64,000 bases of DNA from BOG-908 sp963848205 (lineage in GTDB: Bacteria; Pseudomonadota; Alphaproteobacteria; Acetobacterales; Acetobacteraceae), in assembly GCA_963848205.1 (NCBI GenBank), contig CAWKCV010000003.1, positions 1,507,943-1,571,942 on the forward strand. Reading direction: 5' to 3'. The translations under genes were made by a program, and so were the position numbers. Positions 25,491 through 33,379 of this stretch are shown piece after piece. The notes beneath the pieces are model-generated. The model was given only the letters and a program-made list of their open reading frames with translations. It was not told the origin of the DNA and ran no database searches. Numbering within the stretch: position 1 is the stretch's first letter; each line of letters opens with the position of its first letter.

Positions 25491-26039
25491 CTAGAGCGCC
25501 TGGCCCGACACATGCCGCTCGAGCGCCTCCAGCCGACCTGCGGCATGCGGCGTTTTGGGATCGATCGTGAGAAGCTGCTTCCATGCCTTCAAGGCGCCAG
25601 CATAATCCTTTCGCGCCTCGGCAAACCGCGACAAGTCAGCCAACGCAGAAAAACACCGCCTCTCACGCGAGAGCGCCTGCGCCAGGTCGGCCGTAGCACC
25701 CGCCTCGTCGCCATTGGCAAAGCGTGCCTCGGCATGCAGCCGCCACAACAAAGCCTGGTCATCCTGCAAATCCAGCGCCGCATCCAGGTCACCGATCGCG
25801 GTGCGCGGATCCTGATGCTCTAGCGATTGCATCGCCCGTTGCACCAGCACCTGAACCGCGGGTGTGATCGCCGATTGCCAAATCATGTCGATCTGCTGTT
25901 CCAGCGCCTGCGCCTGCTGCTCGGTCGGCGCGTTCCGCAACGCATCCAGCAACGACGCTGCCGGGTCATGCTCCTTTGCTGCCGCCGAAGCCGATGCCAC
26001 CAGCAGAACTGTCAGGCAGGCGAGGCCCGTCGGCCTCAC
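25491..26039 (-). CDS. Exported TPR protein linked to glycolate oxidase
   Basis: About 182 aa starting at a GTG that overlaps the glcF stop (GTGA). The N-terminus GLACLTVLLVASASAAAK looks like a signal peptide. The rest is TPR-type helices with recurring patterns (AIGDLDAALDLQDDQALLWRLHAEARFANGDEAG and DYAGALKAWKQLLTIDPKTP split over about residues 85-170). The frame runs far upstream inside glcF but only this part is protein-like. Coupling to glcDEF suggests a role linked to that operon, which is not further defined. Confidence 0.75.
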   Translation of the reverse strand: MRPTGLACLTVLLVASASAAAKEHDPAASLLDALRNAPTEQQAQALEQQIDMIWQSAITPAVQVLVQRAMQSLEHQDPRTAIGDLDAALDLQDDQALLWRLHAEARFANGDEAGATADLAQALSRERRCFSALADLSRFAEARKDYAGALKAWKQLLTIDPKTPHAAGRLEALERHVSGQAL

Positions 26040-27355
26040 GCCACCACCCGTTCGGCCAATCCAGCGGGTGCCGGGCCGCCATTCATCCAATCCAGCAGTT
26101 CGACCGTGTGCACGACCGCCACGCCACCGCCGGCGAGTTGCGTGATGCAGCCAATATTGCCGGCCGACACGATATCGGGCCGCGTGCGGGCGATGTTGGC
26201 CAACTTGCGCGCCCGCAATCGTTCGGCGATCGCCGGCTGCATGATATTGTAAGTGCCGGCCGAACCGCAGCAGATATGCGGCTCGGCCGGTTCGATCACC
26301 TCGAAACCCGCTGTCCGCAGCAACATCTTCGGCGTTTCCGTCACGCGCTGGCCATGTTGCAGGCTGCAAGCTGAGTGGTAGGCGACGCGCAGACCCGGCA
26401 ACTCCCGCGTCGGTGCATAGCCGAAATCCGCCAGAAACTCCGTCACATCCTTGGCCAACGCGGAGACGCGTGCTGCCCGGCTGCGCCACGGCTCCGCCTC
26501 GTTCCGGAACATGAATGCATAGTCCTTCACCGTCGTGCCGCACCCTGACGTGTTCACCACGATCGCATCCAAGCCGTCGCTCTCGATTTCGCGCGTCCAG
26601 CCCTCGATCGCCGCACGCGCCGTCGAAAGCGCGTCGTGATGGCGGCCCATATGATGGGTCAGCGCGCCGCAACAGCCCACGCCTTCTGCGATCACCACAT
26701 CGGCGCCCAGACGGGTCAGCAGGCGTATCGTCGCCTCGTTGATACCAGGCGCCAGCACGGTCTGTGCACAGCCTGTCAGCAATGCCACCCGTGCGCGTCG
26801 CACGCCTTTGGCCGCGTGCACCTGCGGCGTCTGCGCGGCACTCGCCGGCGCCAGTTGTGCGGGTGCCAGACGCAGCATCGCGCGCACACGCTGCGCGAGT
26901 ATCGAGCTGCCCGGAACCAGACCAGCCAGCCTGCGCGCCAGCCCCGCGGCAATCATGGCGACCCGAAACCTTGAAGGATACGGCAAGATCTTACTCAAGG
27001 CGAACCGCAAGGCGCGATCGTGCAGCGGGCGGCGATAGGTCTCCTCGATGTAGCGGCGGGCGTGATCGACGAGATGCATGTAATTCACGCCCGACGGACA
27101 CGTCGTCATGCATGCAAGACAGGACAGGCAGCGATCGATATGGCGCACCACTTCCTCGGTCGCCGGAGCGCCACCTTCGAGCATATCCTTCATCAGGTAA
27201 ATGCGGCCGCGTGGCGAATCCAGTTCGTCGCCCAGCAGCAGAAATGTCGGGCAGGTCGCCGTGCACAATCCGCAATGCACGCACGTGCGCAAAACCTGAT
27301 TGCTGGCGGCAGTGTCAGAATTTTCGAGTTGCTCGGCAGTAAAATTGGTTTGCAT
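26036..27355 (-). CDS. glcF: Glycolate oxidase iron-sulfur subunit GlcF
   Basis: Fe-S subunit of the membrane-associated glycolate oxidase, about 439 aa. Two 4Fe-4S motifs are present, CVHCGLCTATCP and CLSCLACMTTCPSG, followed by two CCG domains (GVGCCGALTHHMGRH and HICCGSAGTYNIMQP). The ATG at 27355 (MQTNFTAEQL) is the family-like start; a longer frame would read through the intergenic repeat. It passes electrons from GlcD/GlcE to the quinone pool during glycolate oxidation to glyoxylate. Order on the minus strand is glcD-glcE-glcF-TPR. Confidence 0.95.
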   Translation of the reverse strand: MQTNFTAEQLENSDTAASNQVLRTCVHCGLCTATCPTFLLLGDELDSPRGRIYLMKDMLEGGAPATEEVVRHIDRCLSCLACMTTCPSGVNYMHLVDHARRYIEETYRRPLHDRALRFALSKILPYPSRFRVAMIAAGLARRLAGLVPGSSILAQRVRAMLRLAPAQLAPASAAQTPQVHAAKGVRRARVALLTGCAQTVLAPGINEATIRLLTRLGADVVIAEGVGCCGALTHHMGRHHDALSTARAAIEGWTREIESDGLDAIVVNTSGCGTTVKDYAFMFRNEAEPWRSRAARVSALAKDVTEFLADFGYAPTRELPGLRVAYHSACSLQHGQRVTETPKMLLRTAGFEVIEPAEPHICCGSAGTYNIMQPAIAERLRARKLANIARTRPDIVSAGNIGCITQLAGGGVAVVHTVELLDWMNGGPAPAGLAERVVA

Positions 27356-27387
27356 AAGTGCGTAATCTTTTTGTTGGCGCTGAGGAG

Positions 27388-27425
27388 CAAAAGTTCTTCG
27401 GTTCTTTCTTTCAAGAAAGAACATC
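27388..27425. repeat. Palindromic repeat unit (copy 6) inside the glc operon
   Basis: CAAAAGTTCTTCG is followed by hairpin 27401-27422 with perfect 10 bp arms GTTCTTTCTT and AAGAAAGAAC around TC. It lies between the glcE stop and the glcF start and would fold in the operon transcript. Confidence 0.85.
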
Positions 27426-27429
27426 TCTC

Positions 27430-28596
27430 TCAAATCCTCCCGGGATTAAGCACCCCCCCAGGATCGAGCACGCTCTTCACCCGCCCCGCAATCCGCCGCA
27501 ACGCTTCACCCTCCTGCATTACCGCGCGCATCGGCGCAGGCGCACGCAACATCGTCCAAACACCTCCGGCCCGCGCCACCGACGTGCTGATCGCATGGTG
27601 GGCGGCCTCCGTCGCCGGCCCCGCCAGCAACGCCAATCCGCCACCCCAATCGAGGTAGCCGTGCGCGCCGCACGCCACGGCGGCGGCCAGTATATCGGGT
27701 CCCCGGCTCGGCCGCACGGAGACGCGCCACACCATATCGGCAGGCTCCGCCGACAGCACGGCCGCATCGCGGATGGACGCCCAGGCAGCACGGCTGGCCG
27801 CATCGTCGAGCAGGTGTGCATCGCCGAACGGCGCCAGCAACGCGCGCAGGCGATCGAGGCGGTAGGCGACGCTGGCGGCGAACTCCTCGATCCGCACCAC
27901 AGCGACCGCTCCGCCATGGCCGATCCGGGCTGCTGCCTCCCCGGGCAGATAGGCCGCGCCCGACACGCCGAAGGCGCTGCCCAGCGCCGCCGAAAGTGCC
28001 GCGACGCCGCGCGGCGCATCGAGCCCCTTCAGCACCAGCGAGCCCGTCGCCTCAGGTGCCGGCAACACCTTCAGCGTCACTTCGGTGATGACACCCAGCG
28101 TGCCGTGGCTGCCGGTCAGCAGCTTGCACATATCGAGCCCGGTGACGTTTTTCAGCACGCGCCCACCGGCACGCGTCATCGCGCCGGTGCCATCCACGAA
28201 ACGCAGGCCGAGGACGTGGTCGCGCACCGCGCCCGAGGCGATCCGTCGCGGCCCCGACAGGTTGGTGGCCACAATGCCGCCGATCGTCTGCGTGCCGGGT
28301 GCGGTTCCGAGCAACGCCGCGTAATCCGGCGGCTCGCCGATCAGATGCTGGCCCTGTTCGGCCAGCATTGCCTCGAGCGACACAACTGTCGTGCCCGCCG
28401 CGGCCGACACCACCAGCTCTTTCGGCGCATACAACGGCACCCCCACCAATCGCCGCGTGCTCAGCGTGTTTGCTGCTTGCACCGGCCGCAACATGCCCAT
28501 CTTGGTGCCGGCGCCCTGGACACAGAGCGGCTCGCCAGCCGCACAGGCATCCCGCACCATGCCGGCCAGATCGGCCTCGTAGGCAGGCGCCAGCAT
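27430..28596 (-). CDS. glcE: Glycolate oxidase subunit GlcE (FAD-binding)
   Basis: FAD-binding subunit of 388 aa. It shows the FAD_binding_4 pattern LCVQGAGTKMGM, then TQTIGGIVATNLSGPRRI and GGRVLKNVTGLDMCKLLTGSHGTLGVITEVT. The C-terminal ending SVLDPGGVLNPGRI is typical. The start ATG overlaps the glcD stop by one base (TGATG), so translation is coupled. It works with GlcD and GlcF. Confidence 0.95.
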   Translation of the reverse strand: MLAPAYEADLAGMVRDACAAGEPLCVQGAGTKMGMLRPVQAANTLSTRRLVGVPLYAPKELVVSAAAGTTVVSLEAMLAEQGQHLIGEPPDYAALLGTAPGTQTIGGIVATNLSGPRRIASGAVRDHVLGLRFVDGTGAMTRAGGRVLKNVTGLDMCKLLTGSHGTLGVITEVTLKVLPAPEATGSLVLKGLDAPRGVAALSAALGSAFGVSGAAYLPGEAAARIGHGGAVAVVRIEEFAASVAYRLDRLRALLAPFGDAHLLDDAASRAAWASIRDAAVLSAEPADMVWRVSVRPSRGPDILAAAVACGAHGYLDWGGGLALLAGPATEAAHHAISTSVARAGGVWTMLRAPAPMRAVMQEGEALRRIAGRVKSVLDPGGVLNPGRI

Positions 28597-30023
28597 CAGG
28601 CCGCTTCGGGCAGCGGGAAAACCTTGGCGGGGTTGAGCAGCCAGGCCGGATCGAACGCCGACTTCAGGGCGCGCTGCTGAGCGAGCTCGGCTTGGGTGAA
28701 CTGCACGCTCATCAGATCGCGTTTTTCTACACCCACGCCATGCTCGCCGGTCAGGCAGCCGCCCACTTCCACGCACAGCTTGAGAATATCGGCGCCCAGT
28801 ATCTCGGCGCGATGGAAGCTGTCGGGGTCGTTGGCGTCGAACATGATCAGCGGGTGCAGGTTACCGTCGCCGGCATGGAAGATGTTGCACACCGAAAGGT
28901 TTGCCGCCTCCGTCATCTCGCCGATGCGCCGCAACGTCTCGGCCAGGCGGCTGGTCGGGATGGTGCCATCCATGCAGAGATAATCCGGGCTGATCCGGCC
29001 GACCGCGCCGAACGCACCCTTGCGCCCCTTCCAGATGGCGGCCGATTCCTCGGCTGTCTGCGCGATGCGCATGCTGACCGGCTCGAACCGTGCGCAGATG
29101 GCGCCGATACGGGCCAACAGGTCGTCCTGCTCGGCGACGCAGCCCTCCACCTCGATGATGAGCAGCGCCTCGGCGTCCAGCGGATAGCCGGCATGGGCGA
29201 ATGCCTCGCAGGCGTGGATGGCGGGACGGTCCATGAATTCGAGCGCTACCGGGATGATGCCGGAGCCAATGATCGCGTCCACGCAGGCGCCGGCGATTTC
29301 GCTGCTGGCAAAACCGGCCAGCATGGCGCGGGCTCCTTCGGGCGCGTGCAGGATGCGGACCGTCACCTCGGTCACCATGGCGAGCATGCCTTCGCTTCCG
29401 GTGAGCAGGCCGAGCCAGTCGTAACCGGCCGCGTCCAGATGCGCGCCGCCGACGTCGATCACCTCGCCTTCGATGGTCACGATACGCAGGCCGAGCAGAT
29501 TATTGGCGGTGACGCCGTATTTCAGGCAATGCGCGCCGCCGGAGTTCATCCCGACATTGCCGCCGATCATGCAGGCAAGCTGGCTGCTGGGATCTGGCGC
29601 ATAGAAGAAGCCGTCCGCCTGCACGGCCCCGGTGATCGCCAGGTTGGTCACGCCCGCCTGCACGGTCGCGCAGCGGTCCGCATAGTCGATGTCGAGGATG
29701 CGGTTCATCCGCATCATGCCGACCACGACGGCATCGGCCAGCGGCAGCGCGCCGCCGGAGAGCGAGGTGCCGGCACCGCGCGGGATGACCCGCAGGCCCG
29801 TCCGGCTGCAATACGCGAGAACCGCGGCTACCTGCTCCGTCGTCTCCGGGAGCACCACGGCGAGCGGCGGCTGGCGATACGCGGAAAGCCCATCGGTCTC
29901 GTAGGGCTTGAGCCGGCGCGCCTCGGTGATTACGCCGTCGCCCGGCACGATACGCTGCAATGCTGAGACGATCTCAGACCGGCGTTCGATGATATCTAGT
30001 TTAGGAGAAAGAAGTGCGACCAT
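28596..30023 (-). CDS. glcD: Glycolate oxidase catalytic subunit GlcD
   Basis: Flavoprotein of 475 aa, catalytic subunit oxidising glycolate (or D-lactate-like 2-hydroxy acids) to glyoxylate. It has the FAD_binding_4 loop VIPRGAGTSLSGGALPL, IGGNVGMNSGGAHCLKYG and the C-terminal FAD-oxidase domain with CNIFHAGDGNLHPLI and CLTGEHGVGVEKRDLM. Start at 30023 (MVALLSPKLD) is preferred to an upstream ATG at 30053. First gene of the glcDEF-TPR operon. No regulator gene of the GntR type is adjacent. Confidence 0.95.
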   Translation of the reverse strand: MVALLSPKLDIIERRSEIVSALQRIVPGDGVITEARRLKPYETDGLSAYRQPPLAVVLPETTEQVAAVLAYCSRTGLRVIPRGAGTSLSGGALPLADAVVVGMMRMNRILDIDYADRCATVQAGVTNLAITGAVQADGFFYAPDPSSQLACMIGGNVGMNSGGAHCLKYGVTANNLLGLRIVTIEGEVIDVGGAHLDAAGYDWLGLLTGSEGMLAMVTEVTVRILHAPEGARAMLAGFASSEIAGACVDAIIGSGIIPVALEFMDRPAIHACEAFAHAGYPLDAEALLIIEVEGCVAEQDDLLARIGAICARFEPVSMRIAQTAEESAAIWKGRKGAFGAVGRISPDYLCMDGTIPTSRLAETLRRIGEMTEAANLSVCNIFHAGDGNLHPLIMFDANDPDSFHRAEILGADILKLCVEVGGCLTGEHGVGVEKRDLMSVQFTQAELAQQRALKSAFDPAWLLNPAKVFPLPEAA

Positions 30024-30055
30024 GAGCCACCATGTTGGCCCAACGCACGGCAAAA

Positions 30056-30093
30056 GGAATAAAAGTTTTTGCTTCTTTTTTCAAAAAGAAGCC
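30056..30093. repeat. Palindromic repeat unit (copy 7) downstream of rpmJ
   Basis: AAAAGTTTTTG is followed by hairpin 30071-30092 with perfect 10 bp arms GCTTCTTTTT and AAAAAGAAGC around TC. It lies 6 bases after the rpmJ stop (minus strand) and before glcD, and may serve as a weak terminator for rpmJ. Confidence 0.82.
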
Positions 30094-30098
30094 GTCCC

Positions 30099-30224
30099 TT
30101 ACCCCTGCCGGGCTTTCATCCGCGGATTCTTCTTGTTGATCACGTAAACCCGCCCGCGGCGGCGCACCACACGGCAGTTCTTGTCACGCGTCTTGGCGGC
30201 GCGAAGGCTGTTGCGGATCTTCAT
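30099..30224 (-). CDS. rpmJ: Large ribosomal subunit protein L36
   Basis: Zinc-type-derived ribosomal protein of 41 aa beginning MKIRNSLRAAKTRDKNCRVV and ending NKKNPRMKARQG, the longer alphaproteobacterial form. Of the usual C-x2-C...C...H zinc ligands only one Cys remains, as is normal for this non-zinc (C-) variant. It lies alone, flanked by two hairpin repeats. The 130 bp upstream of the start has no other gene and probably holds its promoter. Confidence 0.97.
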   Translation of the reverse strand: MKIRNSLRAAKTRDKNCRVVRRRGRVYVINKKNPRMKARQG

Positions 30225-30318
30225 GATGACCTTAGACACGGATGAGCGGCGGCTGACGGCACGCCGGAAAAGCGGAGCGCGGCAGGTAGCGGGCCGAGCA
30301 ACCTAAGTCAAGAAAGCC

Positions 30319-30362
30319 AGCAGTCCTTTTGTGAAAAAAAGGACCAAAAAACTATTGCTAGT
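30319..30362. repeat. Palindromic repeat unit (copy 8)
   Basis: The hairpin at 30323-30344 (arms GTCCTTTT and AAAAGGAC) is preceded by AAGCCAGCA-like sequence and followed by CAAAAAACTATTGCTAG. The TAG stop of the minus-strand methyltransferase-like gene (30358-30360) lies in its tail. Confidence 0.82.
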
Positions 30363-31263
30363 TTGCTCTGATAGCGTGCCAGCGCATCAGGCGGACGCCT
30401 AGGCGGCGCATGAGGCGTATGCGGAGGAGCCAGAGTTCGGCTTCGGTGACGAAAGCGGCGGCCGTGTGCGCGGCAGGGCGCGGGCCGGCGCCCATGGCGC
30501 GCACCGCGTCTCTCCAGCCGCCAAGCGTCTGCGTGATATGGCGGTCGGACAGATCCTCCGTAATGCGAACATCGTATTTGAGGCGTTGCAGGGCCGTGGT
30601 GACCTCGCCGGAGCGCGGCAACGCCGGCAGGCGGTTTTCCAGGCGGCACCACGCCGCGAATTCCCGGTCCCGCTCGCTCGGCGGATCGTCGCAGACCAGC
30701 TCGGTCAGCACGATCTGGCTTTGCGGCAGAAGGGCCGAGGTCAGGCTTTCGAGCAGCGGCGCCGGTGGACTGCCGCGCAACGCCTCGAGCAATAAAGCAT
30801 GCTTGGCCGTGCGCGCGCGGAAACTCGGGCGCGACCGGTCCCAGCCTGCCACGCTTACCCGCGGCTTGCTGCCGTCCGTGGTTGCCGCACGCGCGGACGC
30901 GATCGCGCACAGCTCCGGTTCGGCCTCGAAGCTGGCAATCCACGCACCGTAATTGCTGCAGATGGTTTGCGCCGGCCCACCCAGCCCGCCGCCGAGCAAA
31001 AGAAGTGTCACGCTGGAGGAGAGCGCCAGCGGCTTGACCAGCCGCAGTGTCTCAGGTGTGCCCCCGGGGCTGACAAACCCGTGTCCCCACAGCGTCTCGA
31101 CGGCCGCGACGCGGGTCTTGGGCCAGCGGGCAACAGCCTGCAGGTCACCGCCAAACGGAGAGGCAACCACGCTGACAGCGATATCGGCCTCCGCACGCTG
31201 CCAACCTTTGATCTCACCCACTGACGAACCCACTCGGCTGCATGACCCTATCCTGGGCTCCAT
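30358..31263 (-). CDS. Methyltransferase-like protein
   Basis: A 301-aa protein. A glycine-rich strand-loop near residue 90 (VTLLLLGGGLGGPAQTI) followed 15 residues later by FEAEPEL has the shape of an S-adenosylmethionine-binding site (motif I and the acidic residue after strand 2). The C-terminal part is Arg/Leu rich and ends inside the repeat tail (RAN). I do not recognise a specific family; the N-terminal start is uncertain. It is divergent from a small membrane protein gene. Confidence 0.55.
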   Translation of the reverse strand: MEPRIGSCSRVGSSVGEIKGWQRAEADIAVSVVASPFGGDLQAVARWPKTRVAAVETLWGHGFVSPGGTPETLRLVKPLALSSSVTLLLLGGGLGGPAQTICSNYGAWIASFEAEPELCAIASARAATTDGSKPRVSVAGWDRSRPSFRARTAKHALLLEALRGSPPAPLLESLTSALLPQSQIVLTELVCDDPPSERDREFAAWCRLENRLPALPRSGEVTTALQRLKYDVRITEDLSDRHITQTLGGWRDAVRAMGAGPRPAAHTAAAFVTEAELWLLRIRLMRRLGVRLMRWHAIRAN

Positions 31264-31347
31264 GACTTACCAATTCGTTGCCAAGCCGGTTACGTCGTGC
31301 ACACGGTGAGGTGGACGGTCTGGGCTGAAAATGCGAGCACACGCGGC

Positions 31348-31785
31348 ATGCAGACCTTACCGCCAGCCAGCACCGCCCGCTCGGACACAGGCACGTGGAC
31401 CGCCTTTCTGGTCATTGCGTTCGGCGTCGTGGGTCTCGTCGGCGCGTTTTCCACCTACGCGGCGCAGCTTCCGTTCGACCGCGCGGTCGCCCGCCTGCAC
31501 GCGATCGACAGCGCGGTCGCCGCCTCCCGCTCGCCGGATGCCGCCTCGCGAACCGAGGCGCTCAAACCCCTTCTCGACGACAGCGCGGATCGCGTGCTGA
31601 CCGGCGGTGGACGCATCGAAGACCGCGCGGCCGCCGAGCGCGCGCGCGTGATCGAGGACTTCCACGGCCAGTCTGCCGATTACGGGCTGCGGTTGCGCGT
31701 GGTGATCGCCGCCTTCACAGGGGCCGCTTCCTTGTTCGGTGCGCTCATTCTCAGCATCGCGCGCAACCAGAAAACGACGGCCTGA
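31348..31785 (+). CDS. Small two-helix membrane protein
   Basis: A 145-aa protein of unknown function. Transmembrane helices are predicted at about residues 18-40 (FLVIAFGVVGLVGAFSTYA) and 117-137 (VVIAAFTGAASLFGALIL). The loop between is Ala/Asp/Arg rich, helical and probably periplasmic. The ATG at 31348 is chosen; the frame opens at 31297. It stands between the divergent methyltransferase-like gene and a convergent GST. Confidence 0.7.
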   Translation: MQTLPPASTARSDTGTWTAFLVIAFGVVGLVGAFSTYAAQLPFDRAVARLHAIDSAVAASRSPDAASRTEALKPLLDDSADRVLTGGGRIEDRAAAERARVIEDFHGQSADYGLRLRVVIAAFTGAASLFGALILSIARNQKTTA

Positions 31786-31797
31786 CGCGCCGCCTGC

Positions 31798-32487
31798 TCA
31801 CGCCACCCGCGCCCGCCGCGCCAGGCCACCGAACAGATCCAGCATGCATTCCAGCCACGGCATGAGCGTATCGTCTTCGGCCAGCACGGCAGGTGCGCCT
31901 ACGCAACGCAACCATTGAAACGCGCCGAATACCGCATAATCGCCATAACTCGGCTCGTCGCCGCCGAGGAACTCCTGCCCGGCAAGCACGCGCCGCATCG
32001 GCGTCAGGCAGGCCGATGCGGCCCGGATATGGCCTTGCGCGGCGGCCTGTGCCGTCTCCAGGTCCACGCCGAGGCGCTTCTCTCGAGACTGGCGGAAATA
32101 GGGCTGATCACCCTCATGGAGATGCGGGAACACGTGGGGAATGCCGATCGGCGCAAACGCCGGCATCAGAATTGTGTCGGCCCAGGCGATCACGAAACGC
32201 GCATGCGCCTCTCCGCCCGGACCGCTGAACAGGCTCGGTCCGTTGGTATGGCGATCCTCCAGGTAGAAGGCGATGTCGGTGCTGTCGCCCAACACGTGCT
32301 CGTCTTCGACGAGCACGGGCAGGGTCCTGTTGCGCGGAGCGCCTGGCAACTCCGAAGTCTGGCTGAACCGCCATGGCTTCGTGTGCGGCTCCAGGCCCTT
32401 GTGGGCGAGCGCCATGCGGGCGCGCCAGCAATAGGGGCTGAACCGGAGGTCCGGGTCGCGCCCGGCCAAATCGTAGAGCTCAATCAA
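31798..32487 (-). CDS. Glutathione S-transferase family protein
   Basis: A GST-like protein of 229 aa with a TTG start. The N-domain opens IELYDLAGRDPDLRFSPYCWRARMALAHKGLE; the SPYCWR motif places a Cys at the catalytic position as in omega/beta-like enzymes. The TLPVLVEDEHVLGDSTDIAFYLE segment holds the cis-Pro and glutathione gamma-Glu site. The C-domain is helical with GGDEPSYGDYAVFGAFQWLR. Distinct in sequence from the GST at 10.7 kb. Confidence 0.88.
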   Translation of the reverse strand: MIELYDLAGRDPDLRFSPYCWRARMALAHKGLEPHTKPWRFSQTSELPGAPRNRTLPVLVEDEHVLGDSTDIAFYLEDRHTNGPSLFSGPGGEAHARFVIAWADTILMPAFAPIGIPHVFPHLHEGDQPYFRQSREKRLGVDLETAQAAAQGHIRAASACLTPMRRVLAGQEFLGGDEPSYGDYAVFGAFQWLRCVGAPAVLAEDDTLMPWLECMLDLFGGLARRARVA

Positions 32488-32649
32488 GCCGCAACTCCCA
32501 CCATTTCAGGCAAGCGGCGTTGCCTGGCATTCATCGAACTCAACCCCGGCGAGGGGCCGACCCATATTTTCGCTTCGCTTTTCGGAATGGATGCCCTTTT
32601 CTTGCATCACAACGGCGCGTAAGCGTCAGATTGGTCTAAAGACAAACCG

Positions 32650-33315
32650 TTGAATATTCTTGCCCCACCGAAGGCGCGCCTGACAGTCGAGATCGTACAC
32701 GATCTTGTATGCCCTTGGTGCTATCTCGGCGTCCGCCGCATGTTCCGCACCATCGCCCGGCGCCCCGATCTGCTGGTCGACATCGTCTGGCGCCCGTTCC
32801 TGCTCAACCCCGACATGCCACGCAGCGGCATGTCGCGCGGCGATTACGTTCTGCGCAAGTTCGGCGGCGAGGAACGCGCGCGCCGCATGTATGCCTCCGT
32901 CACCGACATTGGCGGCCGCGAGGGGCTAATGTTCCGCTTCGACCGGGTTCGGCGCACGCCATCCAGCGTGGATGCGCATCGCCTGGTGCGCTGGGCAGCC
33001 AATTTCGGGCGCGCGGACGAGCTCGTGGAAGCGATCTTCGCGGCGCACTTCACCGATGGCCGCGACATTGGCGATCCGGTGGTGCTGAGCGCGATCGCTG
33101 CCTCCTGCGGGCTACGCGCCTCCTCCGCGCGCGCTTTCCTGGCCAGCACGGCGGAGATGGATGGCGTGCACGCCGATAATCTTCGGGCGCACCGGCTGGG
33201 GATCAACGGCGTACCCTGTTTCGTTGTGGGCGGGAGCCACGCGATCGCCGGGGCGCAGGAGCCGGAGGTGATCGAGCGGTTGCTGGACGTGGCGGCGACC
33301 GAGGTCATGAGTTGA
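32650..33315 (+). CDS. DsbA-family (FrnE-like) oxidoreductase
   Basis: Thioredoxin-fold protein of 221 aa with a TTG start. The active site is VCPWCYLG near residue 20, the CPWC form of FrnE/2-hydroxychromene-2-carboxylate isomerase-like DsbA relatives. A helical insertion follows and the cis-Pro loop is GINGVPCFVVGG. No signal peptide, so it probably acts in the cytoplasm as a thiol oxidoreductase. Convergent with the adhesin-head gene; a hairpin repeat separates the stops. Confidence 0.88.
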   Translation: MNILAPPKARLTVEIVHDLVCPWCYLGVRRMFRTIARRPDLLVDIVWRPFLLNPDMPRSGMSRGDYVLRKFGGEERARRMYASVTDIGGREGLMFRFDRVRRTPSSVDAHRLVRWAANFGRADELVEAIFAAHFTDGRDIGDPVVLSAIAASCGLRASSARAFLASTAEMDGVHADNLRAHRLGINGVPCFVVGGSHAIAGAQEPEVIERLLDVAATEVMS

Positions 33316-33379
33316 GGAAGGATGCAGTCCTTTTTCGAAAAAAAGGACCAAAAAACTTTTCGACGCTGTCGCGAGCCGG
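33315..33379. repeat. Palindromic repeat unit (copy 9) with GC tail
   Basis: GAGGAAGGATGCA is followed by hairpin 33327-33348 (arms GTCCTTTTT and AAAAAGGAC, with the palindromic centre TTCGAA), CAAAAAACTTTTC and the GC tail CGCTGTCGCGAGC at 33365-33377. The tail runs to the stop codon of the convergent gene. Confidence 0.85.

Noticed and set aside
27356..27433. N-terminal extension of GlcF through the repeat (starting MREMFFLERKNRR)
   Set aside because: The family N-terminus begins at MQTNFTAEQL; the extension is translated repeat sequence.
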